NCBI GenBank assembly: GCA_003220615.1
Contig: QHTB01000135.1
Location: 1 to 64,000 of the forward strand
DNA: 64,000 bases
Reading direction: 5' to 3'
Origin: Candidatus Rokuibacteriota bacterium
GTDB lineage: Bacteria; Methylomirabilota; Methylomirabilia; Rokubacteriales; CSP1-6
Shown in pieces: positions 25,449-33,567 of the stretch (position 1 is its first letter; every line of letters begins with the position of its first letter). The position numbers were made by a program, and so were the translations under genes. Below the pieces are notes generated by a model. That model did not search any database and had not been told where the DNA came from. It worked only from the letters and a program-made list of their open reading frames with translations.

Positions 25449-26204
25449 GTGTCGCAGGCGTCCTCCCCAGCGTCGACGTTCATGGCGATCGCGCACCGCG
25501 GGGCCTCGTCCTACGCGCCGGAAAACACGATGGCCGCGTTCGATCTGGCCATCGTCATGGGGGCGCGTCACATCGAGCTCGACGTGCATTCGACCAGCGA
25601 CGGCCACGTCGTCGTCATCCACGACGACACGGTGGACCGGACGACCGACGGCTCCGGCCCCGTGGCGAAAGTCGCGCTCGCCGCGCTGAGAACGCTCGAT
25701 GCTGGCTCCTGGTTTGGACATGAATTCACGGGCGAGCGGATTCCCACACTCGACGCCGTGCTCGGCCGATACAGGGGACGGGTGCACGTCCACGTCGAGA
25801 TCAAGGGCCAGTCGTCGCAGCTCTCGCACCAGACGGCCGACCTGATACGCAAGCACGGCATGGTTGGAGAGGCGACCATCACGTCCTTCCAGATCGCGCG
25901 TCTTCAAGAGACGCGTGCCAATGCCCCCGAGCTCACCACCGGGTGGCTCGTCGCCGACGTGACGGACGCCGTGATCGCTCAGGCGCGGTCCCTGGGCTTG
26001 AGTCAGATCTGTCCGAGAGCCAACCGCATCACATCGGAGCTGGTGCGCCGCCTTCGTGCCGCAGGGTTTGTTGTGCGGGCGTGGGGCGTGGCCTCCGAAG
26101 ATCTGATGCGGCAGGTCGTGCAGTCGGGGGCCGATGGCATGACGGTGAACTTTCCCGACAAGCTCATCGCCTACCTGGCAACGAGCACCGCGTCGCGGGG
26201 CTGA
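25449..26204 (+). CDS. Glycerophosphodiester phosphodiesterase
   Basis: The track begins at 25398, but GTG at 25449 fits a leaderless start (a -10 box lies 6 bases upstream). 251 residues. GDPD hallmark motifs: IAHRGASSYAPENTMAAF (catalytic HRG and E-N), HIELDVHSTSDGHVVVIHDD (metal and second catalytic His), VEIKGQ. It hydrolyses glycerophosphodiesters from phospholipids to sn-glycerol-3-phosphate and an alcohol. No signal peptide, so the cytoplasm is expected. The gene converges on bpa with a 43-bp gap. Confidence 0.9.
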   Translation: MSQASSPASTFMAIAHRGASSYAPENTMAAFDLAIVMGARHIELDVHSTSDGHVVVIHDDTVDRTTDGSGPVAKVALAALRTLDAGSWFGHEFTGERIPTLDAVLGRYRGRVHVHVEIKGQSSQLSHQTADLIRKHGMVGEATITSFQIARLQETRANAPELTTGWLVADVTDAVIAQARSLGLSQICPRANRITSELVRRLRAAGFVVRAWGVASEDLMRQVVQSGADGMTVNFPDKLIAYLATSTASRG

Positions 26205-26247
26205 CGAGCGCGCTCGGCCAGACGCGCGCCTTTTCGTGACCGCCGCT

Positions 26248-26706
26248 CTAGAGGTAGCCGGGGGCGGGGCGCTCGAGCCTGCCGCCGGGCCCAGGGGGCA
26301 GGCCGCGGCGCATCCCGTCGAGCTGCGCACGTGCCTCCATCTGCTGTGCCCACAGCGCCGCCTGAATGCCCTGGAAGAGCCCCTCGAGCCAACCGAGGAG
26401 CTGCGCCTGGGCGATTCGGATCTCGGATTCACTCGCCGTCGCCGCGAGCGGTGCCGCGAACGCCTCGAGCTCCTGCTGGAGATCCTCCGAGAGCCCGGCC
26501 TTGAGCACGCTGAGCGCGCGATCGTAGATCTCGCGCAACCGTTTGCGCCCGGCCTCGTCCGGAGACGCGCGGCGCACTTCCTCGAGCAACTCGCGCAGCA
26601 TCGCGCCGATGCGGAGTAGCTGGGCCGGTTGGCTGACGGCCTGGTTGTGCTGATCCGCCGGCTCCTGCGGCCGCCCTGTGATGATTTCAGGCTCCTGGTC
26701 CGCCAT
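26248..26706 (-). CDS. bpa: Bacterial proteasome activator Bpa/PafE homologue
   Basis: 152 residues aligning throughout with mycobacterial Bpa (PafE, Rv3780; PF10759) as I recall it: LRIGAMLRELLEEVRRAS, the helical EIRIAQAQLLGWLEGLFQGI and AALWAQQMEARAQLDGMR regions match nearly residue for residue. Bpa forms a dodecameric ring that docks on the 20S proteasome through its C-terminal GQYL motif and opens the gate without ATP. Here the C-terminus is PGYL, keeping the penultimate Tyr but lacking the Gln. No 20S subunit (PrcA/B), Pup or Mpa is in the window. ATG at 26706 lacks a ribosome binding site; GATACT ends 7 bases upstream, consistent with leaderless expression. Confidence 0.88.
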   Translation of the reverse strand: MADQEPEIITGRPQEPADQHNQAVSQPAQLLRIGAMLRELLEEVRRASPDEAGRKRLREIYDRALSVLKAGLSEDLQQELEAFAAPLAATASESEIRIAQAQLLGWLEGLFQGIQAALWAQQMEARAQLDGMRRGLPPGPGGRLERPAPGYL

Positions 26707-26752
26707 GGCCCGAAGTATCCCACGGCCGGCCTCGACGTGCCGGTTGCCCTCG

Positions 26753-27424
26753 CTAGCTGAGCGCTGGTGTCGACGCCGGGCGGCGCTTGAAGCGGCCTTT
26801 GTAGTACGACACCCAGATGGTGACCAACGGTGTTCCCACCAGCGTCGGCCAGAGCCAGCGGGCGACTGGTGGCAAGAACGTGAAGTTGACCACGGAGAAC
26901 GCCGTCACCGTCGCGATGTAAGAGGACAACATCCCGATCATGTGATCGAGCATGAAGGCCCGGGCATCGGCCGACGGGCGCGCGAAGTGCCACGCATGTC
27001 GGCCGGCCACGATGGCGCCGATCGTGCCGAAGACGATCGCGACTACGCCGAGGCGCTGCCACACGGGGCCCGGCTGAACGAGGCCGAAGACGGCGAGACC
27101 AGCGCTGGCGACGAGCGTCAGCAGCGTGGCCGTCCAGTCGAGCGGTCCGACGAGGCCCGGCCGCTTGTGATAGAGCGCGCGGTAGCCGGAGAACGCCAGA
27201 TAGAAGCTGAAGACGGCGACCATGAGCAGGAAGTAGTTCGGCCGCCACGCCGCCAGCACCAGCGCGGTGACGGCCACCGTCGCCATCGCCCAGAAGTAGA
27301 TCTTTCCCCAGCGGCGGTGGGCCGGGCCGCCCTTGACCGTCAGCATGGCACCCGGCGCGACGAAGAGCGCGATCATCCCCGCGGCGATGTGAATGGAGCG
27401 AAGCGTGATCATGAGTCCGTCCAT
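26753..27424 (-). CDS. Multipass membrane protein, DUF2306-like
   Basis: 223 residues with about six to seven hydrophobic helices. The N-terminal ITLRSIHIAAGMIALFVAP and GPAHRRWGKIYFWAM resemble the DUF2306 family, which has a conserved His on the first helix and a HRxxGxxY motif in the next loop. An alternative start 4 codons downstream (MITLRS) is equally plausible. Function unknown; His residues in the membrane could bind haem or metal. It is the third gene of the PadR-led cluster, 14 bp after the secreted small protein. Confidence 0.7.
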   Translation of the reverse strand: MDGLMITLRSIHIAAGMIALFVAPGAMLTVKGGPAHRRWGKIYFWAMATVAVTALVLAAWRPNYFLLMVAVFSFYLAFSGYRALYHKRPGLVGPLDWTATLLTLVASAGLAVFGLVQPGPVWQRLGVVAIVFGTIGAIVAGRHAWHFARPSADARAFMLDHMIGMLSSYIATVTAFSVVNFTFLPPVARWLWPTLVGTPLVTIWVSYYKGRFKRRPASTPALS

Positions 27425-27438
27425 CGCGAATCTCCCTC

Positions 27439-27942
27439 TCAGCGAGATTGACCCTGGACCATCCCGAGCGGGATCTCGCGGAGGCCACGCACCTTGAGGG
27501 CCTCGGGAGCGAACCGCCCGCCGACCGCCACGCCGCCCGGCAGTGGGCCATAGAGCTCGATGCCGATCGAGGCGATCCCCGCGGTCGTATTCGGCATCGG
27601 CGCGTCGATGAACTTCACCGAGACGATGGCGAGGATCGGGCCGCTGTCCTCGGCCAGATCCGGCAGCGGCTGGCGATCGAACCTGAGATCGGGGAACGCG
27701 GTCTTCATCGCCTTCTGGTGCACGTCACCGTGATACCAGTCGACGAGCGCTTTCTTGCTCTCGAACCACGCGAAGATGACTCGCTTGCCTCCCGGCGTGT
27801 GCGCGGTCTCGACGCCGAGACAGCCGGGCGTCGCTTTGAGCGCGCCGATCACGTCGGGGAAGCCGGCGGGTCGAGGCTGGGCGAACGCTGGGCCCGACCA
27901 TGCGAGGACGAGCGTGAGAGCGACTGACGCGACGATCCTCAT
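27439..27942 (-). CDS. Exported small protein with ABM-like (dimeric alpha/beta barrel) domain
   Basis: 167 residues. A Sec signal (RIVASVALTLVLAWSGPAFAQP) with an AxA cleavage site predicts a periplasmic product. The mature region LKATPGCLGVETAHTPGG, VIFAWFESKKALVDWYHGD and HQKAMKTAF follows the pattern of antibiotic-biosynthesis monooxygenase (ABM) domains, where a WYxxxxH segment is common. Residues 110-167 are less characteristic. ATGA overlap with the PadR gene puts it under that regulator's transcription. Confidence 0.7.
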   Translation of the reverse strand: MRIVASVALTLVLAWSGPAFAQPRPAGFPDVIGALKATPGCLGVETAHTPGGKRVIFAWFESKKALVDWYHGDVHQKAMKTAFPDLRFDRQPLPDLAEDSGPILAIVSVKFIDAPMPNTTAGIASIGIELYGPLPGGVAVGGRFAPEALKVRGLREIPLGMVQGQSR

Positions 27943-28505
27943 CGGCGAACCTCCTTGGGCGCGATCTTGCCGAGCGTCCGTGCGGCATCCACGGCCCAGT
28001 CGTGCAGCGCCTCCGCCCGACGCTGGCCGTAGTGGAGAGTCATCAGCCAGTACGGGAGCTCGGGATGTCGACCATGCTCACGGCGCAGACGGCGCTCGAT
28101 CTCGGCATACGTCAGCAGCAGCGCCTGCTGGCGTTCCTGGAACTGGCGAACGTGGCCGAGGCTGATGGGGACCGGCACCTGGGCGCCGAGGAACAGCTTG
28201 AGCAGCAGCTCGCTGCGAAAGCTTTCCGGCCGCGCCGGCTGTCCCAGCCACGCGCGCAGCACCTCTCGTCCGCGCGGGGTGAGGGAATACACCTGGCGAT
28301 CGGGCTTGCCGCGCTGGGCCTCGTGCCGGCGCCGGACGAAGCCGTCGGCCGTGAGCCGGCGCAGGATCGGATAGATCTGCCCGAAGCTCTCGCTCCAGAA
28401 GTGGGCGATGCTCGAGTCGATGGCCTTCTTGATGTCGTAGCCGGAGCGCGGCCCCGCGCTGAGCATGCCCAGCACGGCGTAGCGGGTGGTATTGCTGGCT
28501 GCCAT
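27939..28505 (-). CDS. PadR family transcriptional regulator
   Basis: 188 residues. Winged-helix DNA-binding domain at about residues 8-80 (YAVLGMLSAGPRSGYDIKKAI, then IYPILRRLTADGFVRRRHE), followed by the C-terminal helical dimerisation region characteristic of PadR subfamily 1 (RQFQERQQALLLTYAEIERR). PadR members repress detoxification or efflux genes and often their own. It heads an operon with an exported ABM-like protein and a membrane protein. Its promoter leaves almost no leader. Confidence 0.88.
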   Translation of the reverse strand: MAASNTTRYAVLGMLSAGPRSGYDIKKAIDSSIAHFWSESFGQIYPILRRLTADGFVRRRHEAQRGKPDRQVYSLTPRGREVLRAWLGQPARPESFRSELLLKLFLGAQVPVPISLGHVRQFQERQQALLLTYAEIERRLRREHGRHPELPYWLMTLHYGQRRAEALHDWAVDAARTLGKIAPKEVRR

Positions 28506-28513
28506 ATAGCTGA

Positions 28514-28542
28514 CAGATACATCAGGCCACGGAACTCGTCAA
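28514..28542 (-). promoter_or_regulatory. Promoter of the PadR operon, leaderless
   Basis: On the minus strand TTGACG, 17 bases, TATCTG; the -10 ends 8 bases before the ATG at 28505, so the leader would be about 2 bases. An imperfect dyad (ATGTAT with TATAT about 8 bases later) spans the -10 and start codon and is a candidate autoregulatory operator, since PadR operators often contain ATGTAT and ATACAT. Confidence 0.5.
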
Positions 28543-28556
28543 GCAGGGCACGGAGG

Positions 28557-29195
28557 CTAGTCCTCGGTGGCCGGAAAGAGCTCGCCCTGCTTCCAGAGCG
28601 AGATGAAGCTCCGGCGGTGGAGCGGGCAGGGGCCGTGGCGGTCGAGCGCCGCCAGGTGCTCGGCGGTGGCGTAGCCCTTGTGCCGGGCGAAGCCGTATTC
28701 GGGGAACTGCCCGTCGACGTCCAGCATGATCCGGTCGCGCGTGACCTTGGCGATGATCGACGCGGCCGCCACCGTCGCGCAGCGGGCGTCGCCGTCCACC
28801 AGGTTCCTCTGCGGGCAGGCGAGCCCGCTCAGCGCGACGAAATCGGTGATGACCAGATCCGGAGCCACCTTGAGCTGGTGCAACGCCTCCAGCATGGCCA
28901 CCCGGGTCGCCTGCAGGATGTTGACGCGGTCGATCGTGACGTGATCGACGACGCCGACGCCGACCGCGACCGCGCGCGCCATGATGACGTCGTAGAGCTC
29001 GGCGCGCCGCTCCGGCGTGAGGAGCTTGGAATCGGCCAGGCGCTTGATGCGGCGATCGGGATCGATGACGACGGCCGCCGCGACGACCGGCCCGGCCAGC
29101 GGCCCGCGGCCGGCCTCGTCCACCCCGGCCACGCGGACGACGCCGGTGCGCCAGGCTCGAGCCTCGAAGTGATACGGCGCCGACGGCGGCGGCAC
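28557..29195 (-). CDS. rnhB: Ribonuclease HII
   Basis: 212 residues. The active site begins GVDEAGRGPLAGPVVAAAVV (catalytic Asp-Glu), with further conserved LADSKLLTPERR and the later VDGD and DRDRIMLDVDGQFP stretch. RNase HII removes ribonucleotides from DNA-RNA hybrids. It is the last gene of the ffh-rplS operon, 17 bp after rplS, the common arrangement in many phyla. The start codon is uncertain by a few residues; the enzyme core begins near residue 23. Confidence 0.95.
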   Translation of the reverse strand: MPPPSAPYHFEARAWRTGVVRVAGVDEAGRGPLAGPVVAAAVVIDPDRRIKRLADSKLLTPERRAELYDVIMARAVAVGVGVVDHVTIDRVNILQATRVAMLEALHQLKVAPDLVITDFVALSGLACPQRNLVDGDARCATVAAASIIAKVTRDRIMLDVDGQFPEYGFARHKGYATAEHLAALDRHGPCPLHRRSFISLWKQGELFPATED

Positions 29196-29212
29196 GGCCG
29201 AGGCCGGCCCGG

Positions 29213-29587
29213 CTAGGGCTCGGGGACCGTCGTGGGGATCTGAGTGACGCGCTTCTCGCGCAGGCGGGCGGCCTTGCCGGCGAGCTCGCGCAGGTAGTAG
29301 AGCTTCGAGCGGCGGACGCGACTGCGGCGCACGACCTCGACCCGCTCGATGCGAGGCGAGTGCAGGGGGAACGTCCGCTCGACGCCGACGCCGTAGGAGA
29401 TGCGACGCACGGTGAAGGAGGCGCGCGCGCTCTCACCGCGCTTGCGGATGACGACGCCCTCGAACGCCTGCAGCCGCTCCTTCTCGCCCTCGATCACCTT
29501 CACGTGCACGCGCACGGTGTCGCCGGGGGCGAAGCCGTCGCGGTCCTTCTTGAGCTGCCCTGCTTCCACGAGCCGAATGGCATCCAT
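29213..29587 (-). CDS. rplS: 50S ribosomal protein L19
   Basis: 124 residues, slightly longer than the usual about 115. [48 protein letters not shown] and the C-terminal [20 protein letters not shown] are typical L19. It sits at the 30S-50S interface. Gene order trmD-rplS-rnhB is conserved. ATG at 29587 is 21 bp from the trmD stop. Confidence 0.97.
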   Translation of the reverse strand: MDAIRLVEAGQLKKDRDGFAPGDTVRVHVKVIEGEKERLQAFEGVVIRKRGESARASFTVRRISYGVGVERTFPLHSPRIERVEVVRRSRVRRSKLYYLRELAGKAARLREKRVTQIPTTVPEP

Positions 29588-29608
29588 GAGTCGTCCCTTT
29601 CCCGTTCG

Positions 29609-30343
29609 CTACTCGGGCGTGTCGCCCCGCTTGAACCGTTCTACCAGCTCGCGCTCCTCGGCGGCGAGGGCCGCCCGCTCCAGCAGCTCCGGCCGCGCCC
29701 GCCACGTGCGGTACAGCGCCTGCGTCCGCCGCCAGCGCGCGATGCGCGCGTGATCGCCCGAGAGCAGCACCGCCGGCACCCGCGCGCCGCGGAACTCCTC
29801 GGGGCGCGTGTACTGCGGCGGCTCCAGCAGGCCGTCGGCGAACGACTCGCGCTCGGCCGCGCCCTCGCCTCCGAGCACGCCGGGGAGCCGGCGCACCACC
29901 GCGTCCGTCACGACGAGCGCCGGCAACTCACCGCCGGTCAGCACGTAGTCGCCGATCGAGAGCGCCTCGTCGGCGACGCGCTCGCTCACGCGCTCGTCCA
30001 CGCCCTCGTAGCGCCCGCACAGCAGCACGAGGTGGAGCGCACCGCCGAGCTCCTCGGCCACCGCCTGCGTGAACAGCCGTCCGCGCGGATCCATCAGGAT
30101 CACGCGCGCGTCTGGAGTTCTGAGCGCCTCGACTGCCGCGAACAACGGCTCGGGCTTGAGGATCATCCCGCCGCCGCCGCCGAAGGGGTAATCGTCGGTG
30201 ACCCGGTGCTTGCCCTCTGCGTAGTCTCGGAGATTCGCCACCCGGATGTCAACGAGACCGCGCTGCCGGGCGCGCCCCAGCATCGAGGCGCCGAGCGCCG
30301 GCTCGACCATCTCGGGGAACAGAGTGACGATGTCGATCTTCAT
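29609..30343 (-). CDS. trmD: tRNA (guanine-N1)-methyltransferase
   Basis: ATG at 30343 ([12 protein letters not shown]) is the family start; the 13-residue track extension is not conserved. 244 residues. The SPOUT knot motifs are [28 protein letters not shown] and [14 protein letters not shown]. It methylates G37 of tRNAs reading CNN codons and prevents frameshifting. A 145-bp spacer with a repeat-like element separates it from rimM, longer than any other gap in the operon. Confidence 0.96.
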   Translation of the reverse strand: MKIDIVTLFPEMVEPALGASMLGRARQRGLVDIRVANLRDYAEGKHRVTDDYPFGGGGGMILKPEPLFAAVEALRTPDARVILMDPRGRLFTQAVAEELGGALHLVLLCGRYEGVDERVSERVADEALSIGDYVLTGGELPALVVTDAVVRRLPGVLGGEGAAERESFADGLLEPPQYTRPEEFRGARVPAVLLSGDHARIARWRRTQALYRTWRARPELLERAALAAEERELVERFKRGDTPE

Positions 30344-30350
30344 CTGGTTT

Positions 30351-30470
30351 GCCGTCGGGGCACCTGCGCCGGGCCGACTCACTCAGGCTCGCCTCGATCG
30401 ACCACAGGGTCGGCTCGCCTGCGGCTGCGCCTCCGCCAGCGGGCTGCGGCTCGCACTACGGCCCGACGGT
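30351..30470. repeat. Repeat-like element in the rimM-trmD spacer
   Basis: About 120 bp bounded by the inverted 8-mers CCGTCGGG (30352-30359) and CCCGACGG (30462-30469), with internal direct repeats of GGCTCGCCT (30386 and 30412) and GCGGCTGCG-like runs. It has no ORF of note. The shape suggests a MITE- or REP-type element inserted in the ribosomal operon. Copies elsewhere cannot be tested here. Confidence 0.4.
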
Positions 30471-30488
30471 CGGCGAATCACCGCGCGA

Positions 30489-31013
30489 TTACAGCTCGAG
30501 CAGGCCGGCCGGCGGCCGGATCACGACCCGCCCGGCCGCCACGTCCACGTCGACCACGATCTCGGCGACCGCCGGGATCAGATGCTCGCGCTCGGCGCCC
30601 TGCACGACCCAGAGGTCCTGCCCGGGGCCCGGCTCGATCCGCGTGAGCCGACCGACGTCGCGGCCGTCTTCGGTCGTCACCCGAGCGCCTTCGAGCTGCC
30701 AGGGATAGAAGCTGCCGGGCCGGGGAGGCAGCGCCTGCGAGGCCGGCACCGCGATCAATCGCCCGATGAGGGCCCGCGCCGCCTCCGGTGACTCCACGCC
30801 GTCGAAGGCGAGCAGCACGGCGTCACCCTGACGGCGCGAGGCGGTCACGCGCCGCGGCTGCCGCTCGTCGCTCGCCGCATCCCACACCACGCACGCGGTC
30901 ATCCCCTCGAAGCGTTCGGGCCGATCGGTGAGGGGAATCACCCGGACCTCACCGCGCAGACCGTGCGGCCGCACGATCTCGCCGATGGCGACGAGCTTTT
31001 CCCCGCTACTCAA
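30489..31013 (-). CDS. rimM: 16S rRNA processing protein RimM
   Basis: 174 residues. N-terminal [23 protein letters not shown] and the C-terminal PRC-barrel ([42 protein letters not shown]) define RimM, which binds S19 and helps mature the 30S head. It overlaps the KH gene by 8 bp, so translation is coupled. Confidence 0.96.
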   Translation of the reverse strand: MSSGEKLVAIGEIVRPHGLRGEVRVIPLTDRPERFEGMTACVVWDAASDERQPRRVTASRRQGDAVLLAFDGVESPEAARALIGRLIAVPASQALPPRPGSFYPWQLEGARVTTEDGRDVGRLTRIEPGPGQDLWVVQGAEREHLIPAVAEIVVDVDVAAGRVVIRPPAGLLEL

Positions 31014-31236
31014 CGATCTCGAGAACGGCCCGTTTCCTCAGCTTGGTCGCGTTGGCGTTGAGGATCGTGCGGATCGCCCGCGCCGTGCGTCCTTGCTTGC
31101 CGATGACCTTGCCGAGGTCGGGCTGCGCGACCCGGAGCTCGATCACCGTGACGTTCTCACCCTGCACCTCGTTCACCTTCACGCTCTCCATGTCATCGAC
31201 GAGGGCTCTCGCGATGTGCTCCACCAACTCCCGCAT
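31006..31236 (-). CDS. khpA: KH-domain RNA-binding protein KhpA
   Basis: 76 residues: a single KH domain with the RNA-binding loop [18 protein letters not shown]. KhpA (YlqC) is a small RNA chaperone-like protein, usually paired with KhpB, between rpsP and rimM. The gene order here is standard. 25 bp from rpsP. Confidence 0.95.
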   Translation of the reverse strand: MRELVEHIARALVDDMESVKVNEVQGENVTVIELRVAQPDLGKVIGKQGRTARAIRTILNANATKLRKRAVLEIVE

Positions 31237-31261
31237 GAGCGACCACTCCCACTGCGCCTGC

Positions 31262-31507
31262 TTATGCGCCTTCCTTGACGTTGTGCATCAGCTTCTTCAC
31301 CGTGTTCGAGGGCTGGGCCCCCTTGGCGATCCACGCCTGCGCCTTCGTGCGGTCGATCTTGACCGTCGGCGGCTTGGTCAACGGGTTGTAGTGCCCGATG
31401 ATCTCGAGGAACCGTCCGTCGCGCGGCGCGCGCGAGTCCGCCACCACCACGCGATAGCTCGGTCGCCGCGTGGATCCCGTCCGTCTCAGCCGAATCGTGA
31501 CTGACAC
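31262..31507 (-). CDS. rpsP: 30S ribosomal protein S16
   Basis: 81 residues, full length. [20 protein letters not shown], then [17 protein letters not shown] and [15 protein letters not shown] are typical of S16. Essential for 30S assembly. It starts 4 bp after the ffh stop. Confidence 0.97.
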   Translation of the reverse strand: MSVTIRLRRTGSTRRPSYRVVVADSRAPRDGRFLEIIGHYNPLTKPPTVKIDRTKAQAWIAKGAQPSNTVKKLMHNVKEGA

Positions 31508-31511
31508 CTGA

Positions 31512-32858
31512 TCACCCCCCCAGGTTGGGGAGCCCGGGCAGCTTCATCCTGGGAAGCTTGCCCTCGAGCCCCTTGAACTGCTTCATCATCTTCCGGAGCT
31601 GCGCGTACTGCTTGAGGAGCCGATTGACGTCCTGCACGCTGGTCCCGCTGCCGCGGGCGATGCGCTGGCGCCGGCTGCCGTTGATCACCTCGGGCCGCCG
31701 GCGCTCGTCCGGCGTCATCGAGCTGATGATCGCATCGAAGCGGCCGATGTCGGCCTGCTCGGCGTCGAGCTCCTTCGGCGCGCCCTTGAGCATCTTGCCG
31801 AAGGGCAGCATGCCGAGGATCTGGTCGAGCGGGCCCATGGATCGGAGCTGCTTGAGCTGCTCGCGGAAGTCGTCCAGGGTGAACGCGTCCTCGCGCAGCT
31901 TGCGCACCAGCTCTTCGGCCTTCTTCTGATCGACCGCTTCCTGGGCCTTCTCCACGAGCGACAGCACGTCGCCCATGCCGAGGATGCGCGAGGCCACCCG
32001 ATCGGGATGGAACGGCTCGAGCGCGTCGGTCTTCTCGCCCATGCCCACGAAGGCGATGGGCCGTCCGGTCACGTGGCGAACGCTCAGGGCGGCGCCCCCA
32101 CGCGAATCGCCGTCCATCTTGGTGAGGACGACGGCGTCGATCCCGACGGCCGCGTTGAACCGCTCGGCCACGGTCACCGCGTCCTGACCGGTCATGGCGT
32201 CCACGACGAGCAGCACGTGGTGCGGCTTCAGCTCGGCCCGGATCGCCCTGAGCTCGTCCAGCATCGTCTCGTCGATGTGCAGGCGCCCCGCGGTGTCGAG
32301 GAGGAGCGGCGTGAGGCCGCGCTCGGCCGCCTCGGCGCGCGCCTGGCGGCAGATCTCGAGCGGCTTCTGCTTCGGGCCACCGACGACCGGGACATTGAGC
32401 TGCTCGCCGAGCGTTCGGAGCTGGTCCTGCGCGGCTGGACGATAAATATCGGCGGCGGCCAGGATCGGGTGCTGACCCTGCTTGGCGTAGAGCCGGGCGA
32501 GCTTGGCCGCCGTCGTCGTCTTGCCCGAGCCCTGCAGCCCGATCAGCATGACGATCGTCGGTGGATGGGCGGCCGGCGAGAGTCGATGGCCACTGCCGCC
32601 GAGCAATTCGACCAGCTCGCCGTGGACGACCTTGACGACCTGCTGGGCGGGCGTGAGCGAGGTCAGCACGTCCTGGCCGATCGCCCTCACCCTCACCCGC
32701 TCGATGAACTCGCGGACGACCTTGAAGTTGACGTCCGCCTCCAGGAGCGCCACGCGAACCTCGCGCAGGGCTTCCTGGATGTTCTCCTCGGTGAGGCGTC
32801 CGCGGCCTCCGAGACGGTCGAAGACGGTCTGCAGTCTCGTGCTGAGTGAGTCGAACAT
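31512..32858 (-). CDS. ffh: Signal recognition particle protein Ffh
   Basis: 448 residues in N-G-M order. GTPase motifs: [15 protein letters not shown] (G1), [13 protein letters not shown] (G3), [14 protein letters not shown] (G4/5). The Met-rich M domain ([20 protein letters not shown] and [19 protein letters not shown] for 4.5S RNA binding) is complete. It heads the operon ffh-rpsP-khpA-rimM-trmD-rplS-rnhB. The promoter gives a leader of only a few bases and no ribosome binding site is present. Confidence 0.97.
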   Translation of the reverse strand: MFDSLSTRLQTVFDRLGGRGRLTEENIQEALREVRVALLEADVNFKVVREFIERVRVRAIGQDVLTSLTPAQQVVKVVHGELVELLGGSGHRLSPAAHPPTIVMLIGLQGSGKTTTAAKLARLYAKQGQHPILAAADIYRPAAQDQLRTLGEQLNVPVVGGPKQKPLEICRQARAEAAERGLTPLLLDTAGRLHIDETMLDELRAIRAELKPHHVLLVVDAMTGQDAVTVAERFNAAVGIDAVVLTKMDGDSRGGAALSVRHVTGRPIAFVGMGEKTDALEPFHPDRVASRILGMGDVLSLVEKAQEAVDQKKAEELVRKLREDAFTLDDFREQLKQLRSMGPLDQILGMLPFGKMLKGAPKELDAEQADIGRFDAIISSMTPDERRRPEVINGSRRQRIARGSGTSVQDVNRLLKQYAQLRKMMKQFKGLEGKLPRMKLPGLPNLGG

Positions 32859-32868
32859 CGAAAGATAG

Positions 32869-32897
32869 ACTCTACGGAACTATGCGGAAGATTTCAA
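32869..32897 (-). promoter_or_regulatory. Promoter of the ffh ribosomal operon
   Basis: Minus strand TTGAAA, 17 bases, TAGAGT. The -10 ends 10 bases before the ffh ATG, so the mRNA leader is about 4 bases. TAGAGT is also the -10 of the pyr operon promoter. Confidence 0.55.
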
Positions 32898-32916
32898 CTC
32901 GGCGAGCGCTGGCCGG

Positions 32917-33567
32917 CTAGGGCCGGGCCGCGGCCTCGCGCATCTTCCGGATGACCGCGGCGGGGTCGGCCTGGCCGAAGATGGCCGAGCCGGCCACGAG
33001 GACCGAGGCGCCGTGCTGGGCCAGGGGCTGGGCGTGCTCGATCTTGATGCCGCCGTCCACCGAGACCTCGACGTCGCGCGCGCCGAGCAGCGTCCGCACG
33101 AGCCGGACTTTGGGCAGTGCCGCGGGGATGAACTTCTGGCCGCCGAAGCCAGGGTTGACCGACATCACGAGCACGAGGTCGAGATCGTCCAGCACGTATG
33201 CGAGCGTCTCGGGATGCGTCGAGGGGTTGAGCGAGGCGCCCGCCTTCGCCCCCAAGTCGCGGATCTGGGCCAGCGTGCGCTGCAGGTGGGGCGACGCTTC
33301 GACGTGCACGGTCACGAGGTCGGCGCCCGCCCGCACGAAGTCCCCGACGTAGCGTTCAGGCTCCACGATCATCAGGTGAACGTCGAGCGGCAAGCGCGTG
33401 CGCTTGCGGATGGCCTCGACCACCACGGGCCCGATCGTGATGTTCGGGACGAAGCGGCCGTCCATCACGTCCACGTGCAGCAGGTCGGCGCCGCCGGCTT
33501 CCACTCGCTGGATGTCGTCGGCCAGCGCGGCGAAATCGGCGGAGAGGATCGAGGGCGCGATCTTCAT
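32917..33567 (-). CDS. rpe: Ribulose-phosphate 3-epimerase
   Basis: The track ORF is far too long upstream. The coupled start is ATG at 33567 (MKIAPSILSADF), overlapping the rsmB stop in ATGA (an ATG 9 bases upstream is also possible). 216 residues. TIM barrel with HVDVMDGRFVPNITIG, HLMIVEPERYV, VMSVNPGFGGQKF and EVSVDGGIK, i.e. the metal His and Asp residues. It interconverts ribulose-5-phosphate and xylulose-5-phosphate. Last gene of the yicC-rpe operon. Confidence 0.95.
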   Translation of the reverse strand: MKIAPSILSADFAALADDIQRVEAGGADLLHVDVMDGRFVPNITIGPVVVEAIRKRTRLPLDVHLMIVEPERYVGDFVRAGADLVTVHVEASPHLQRTLAQIRDLGAKAGASLNPSTHPETLAYVLDDLDLVLVMSVNPGFGGQKFIPAALPKVRLVRTLLGARDVEVSVDGGIKIEHAQPLAQHGASVLVAGSAIFGQADPAAVIRKMREAAARP

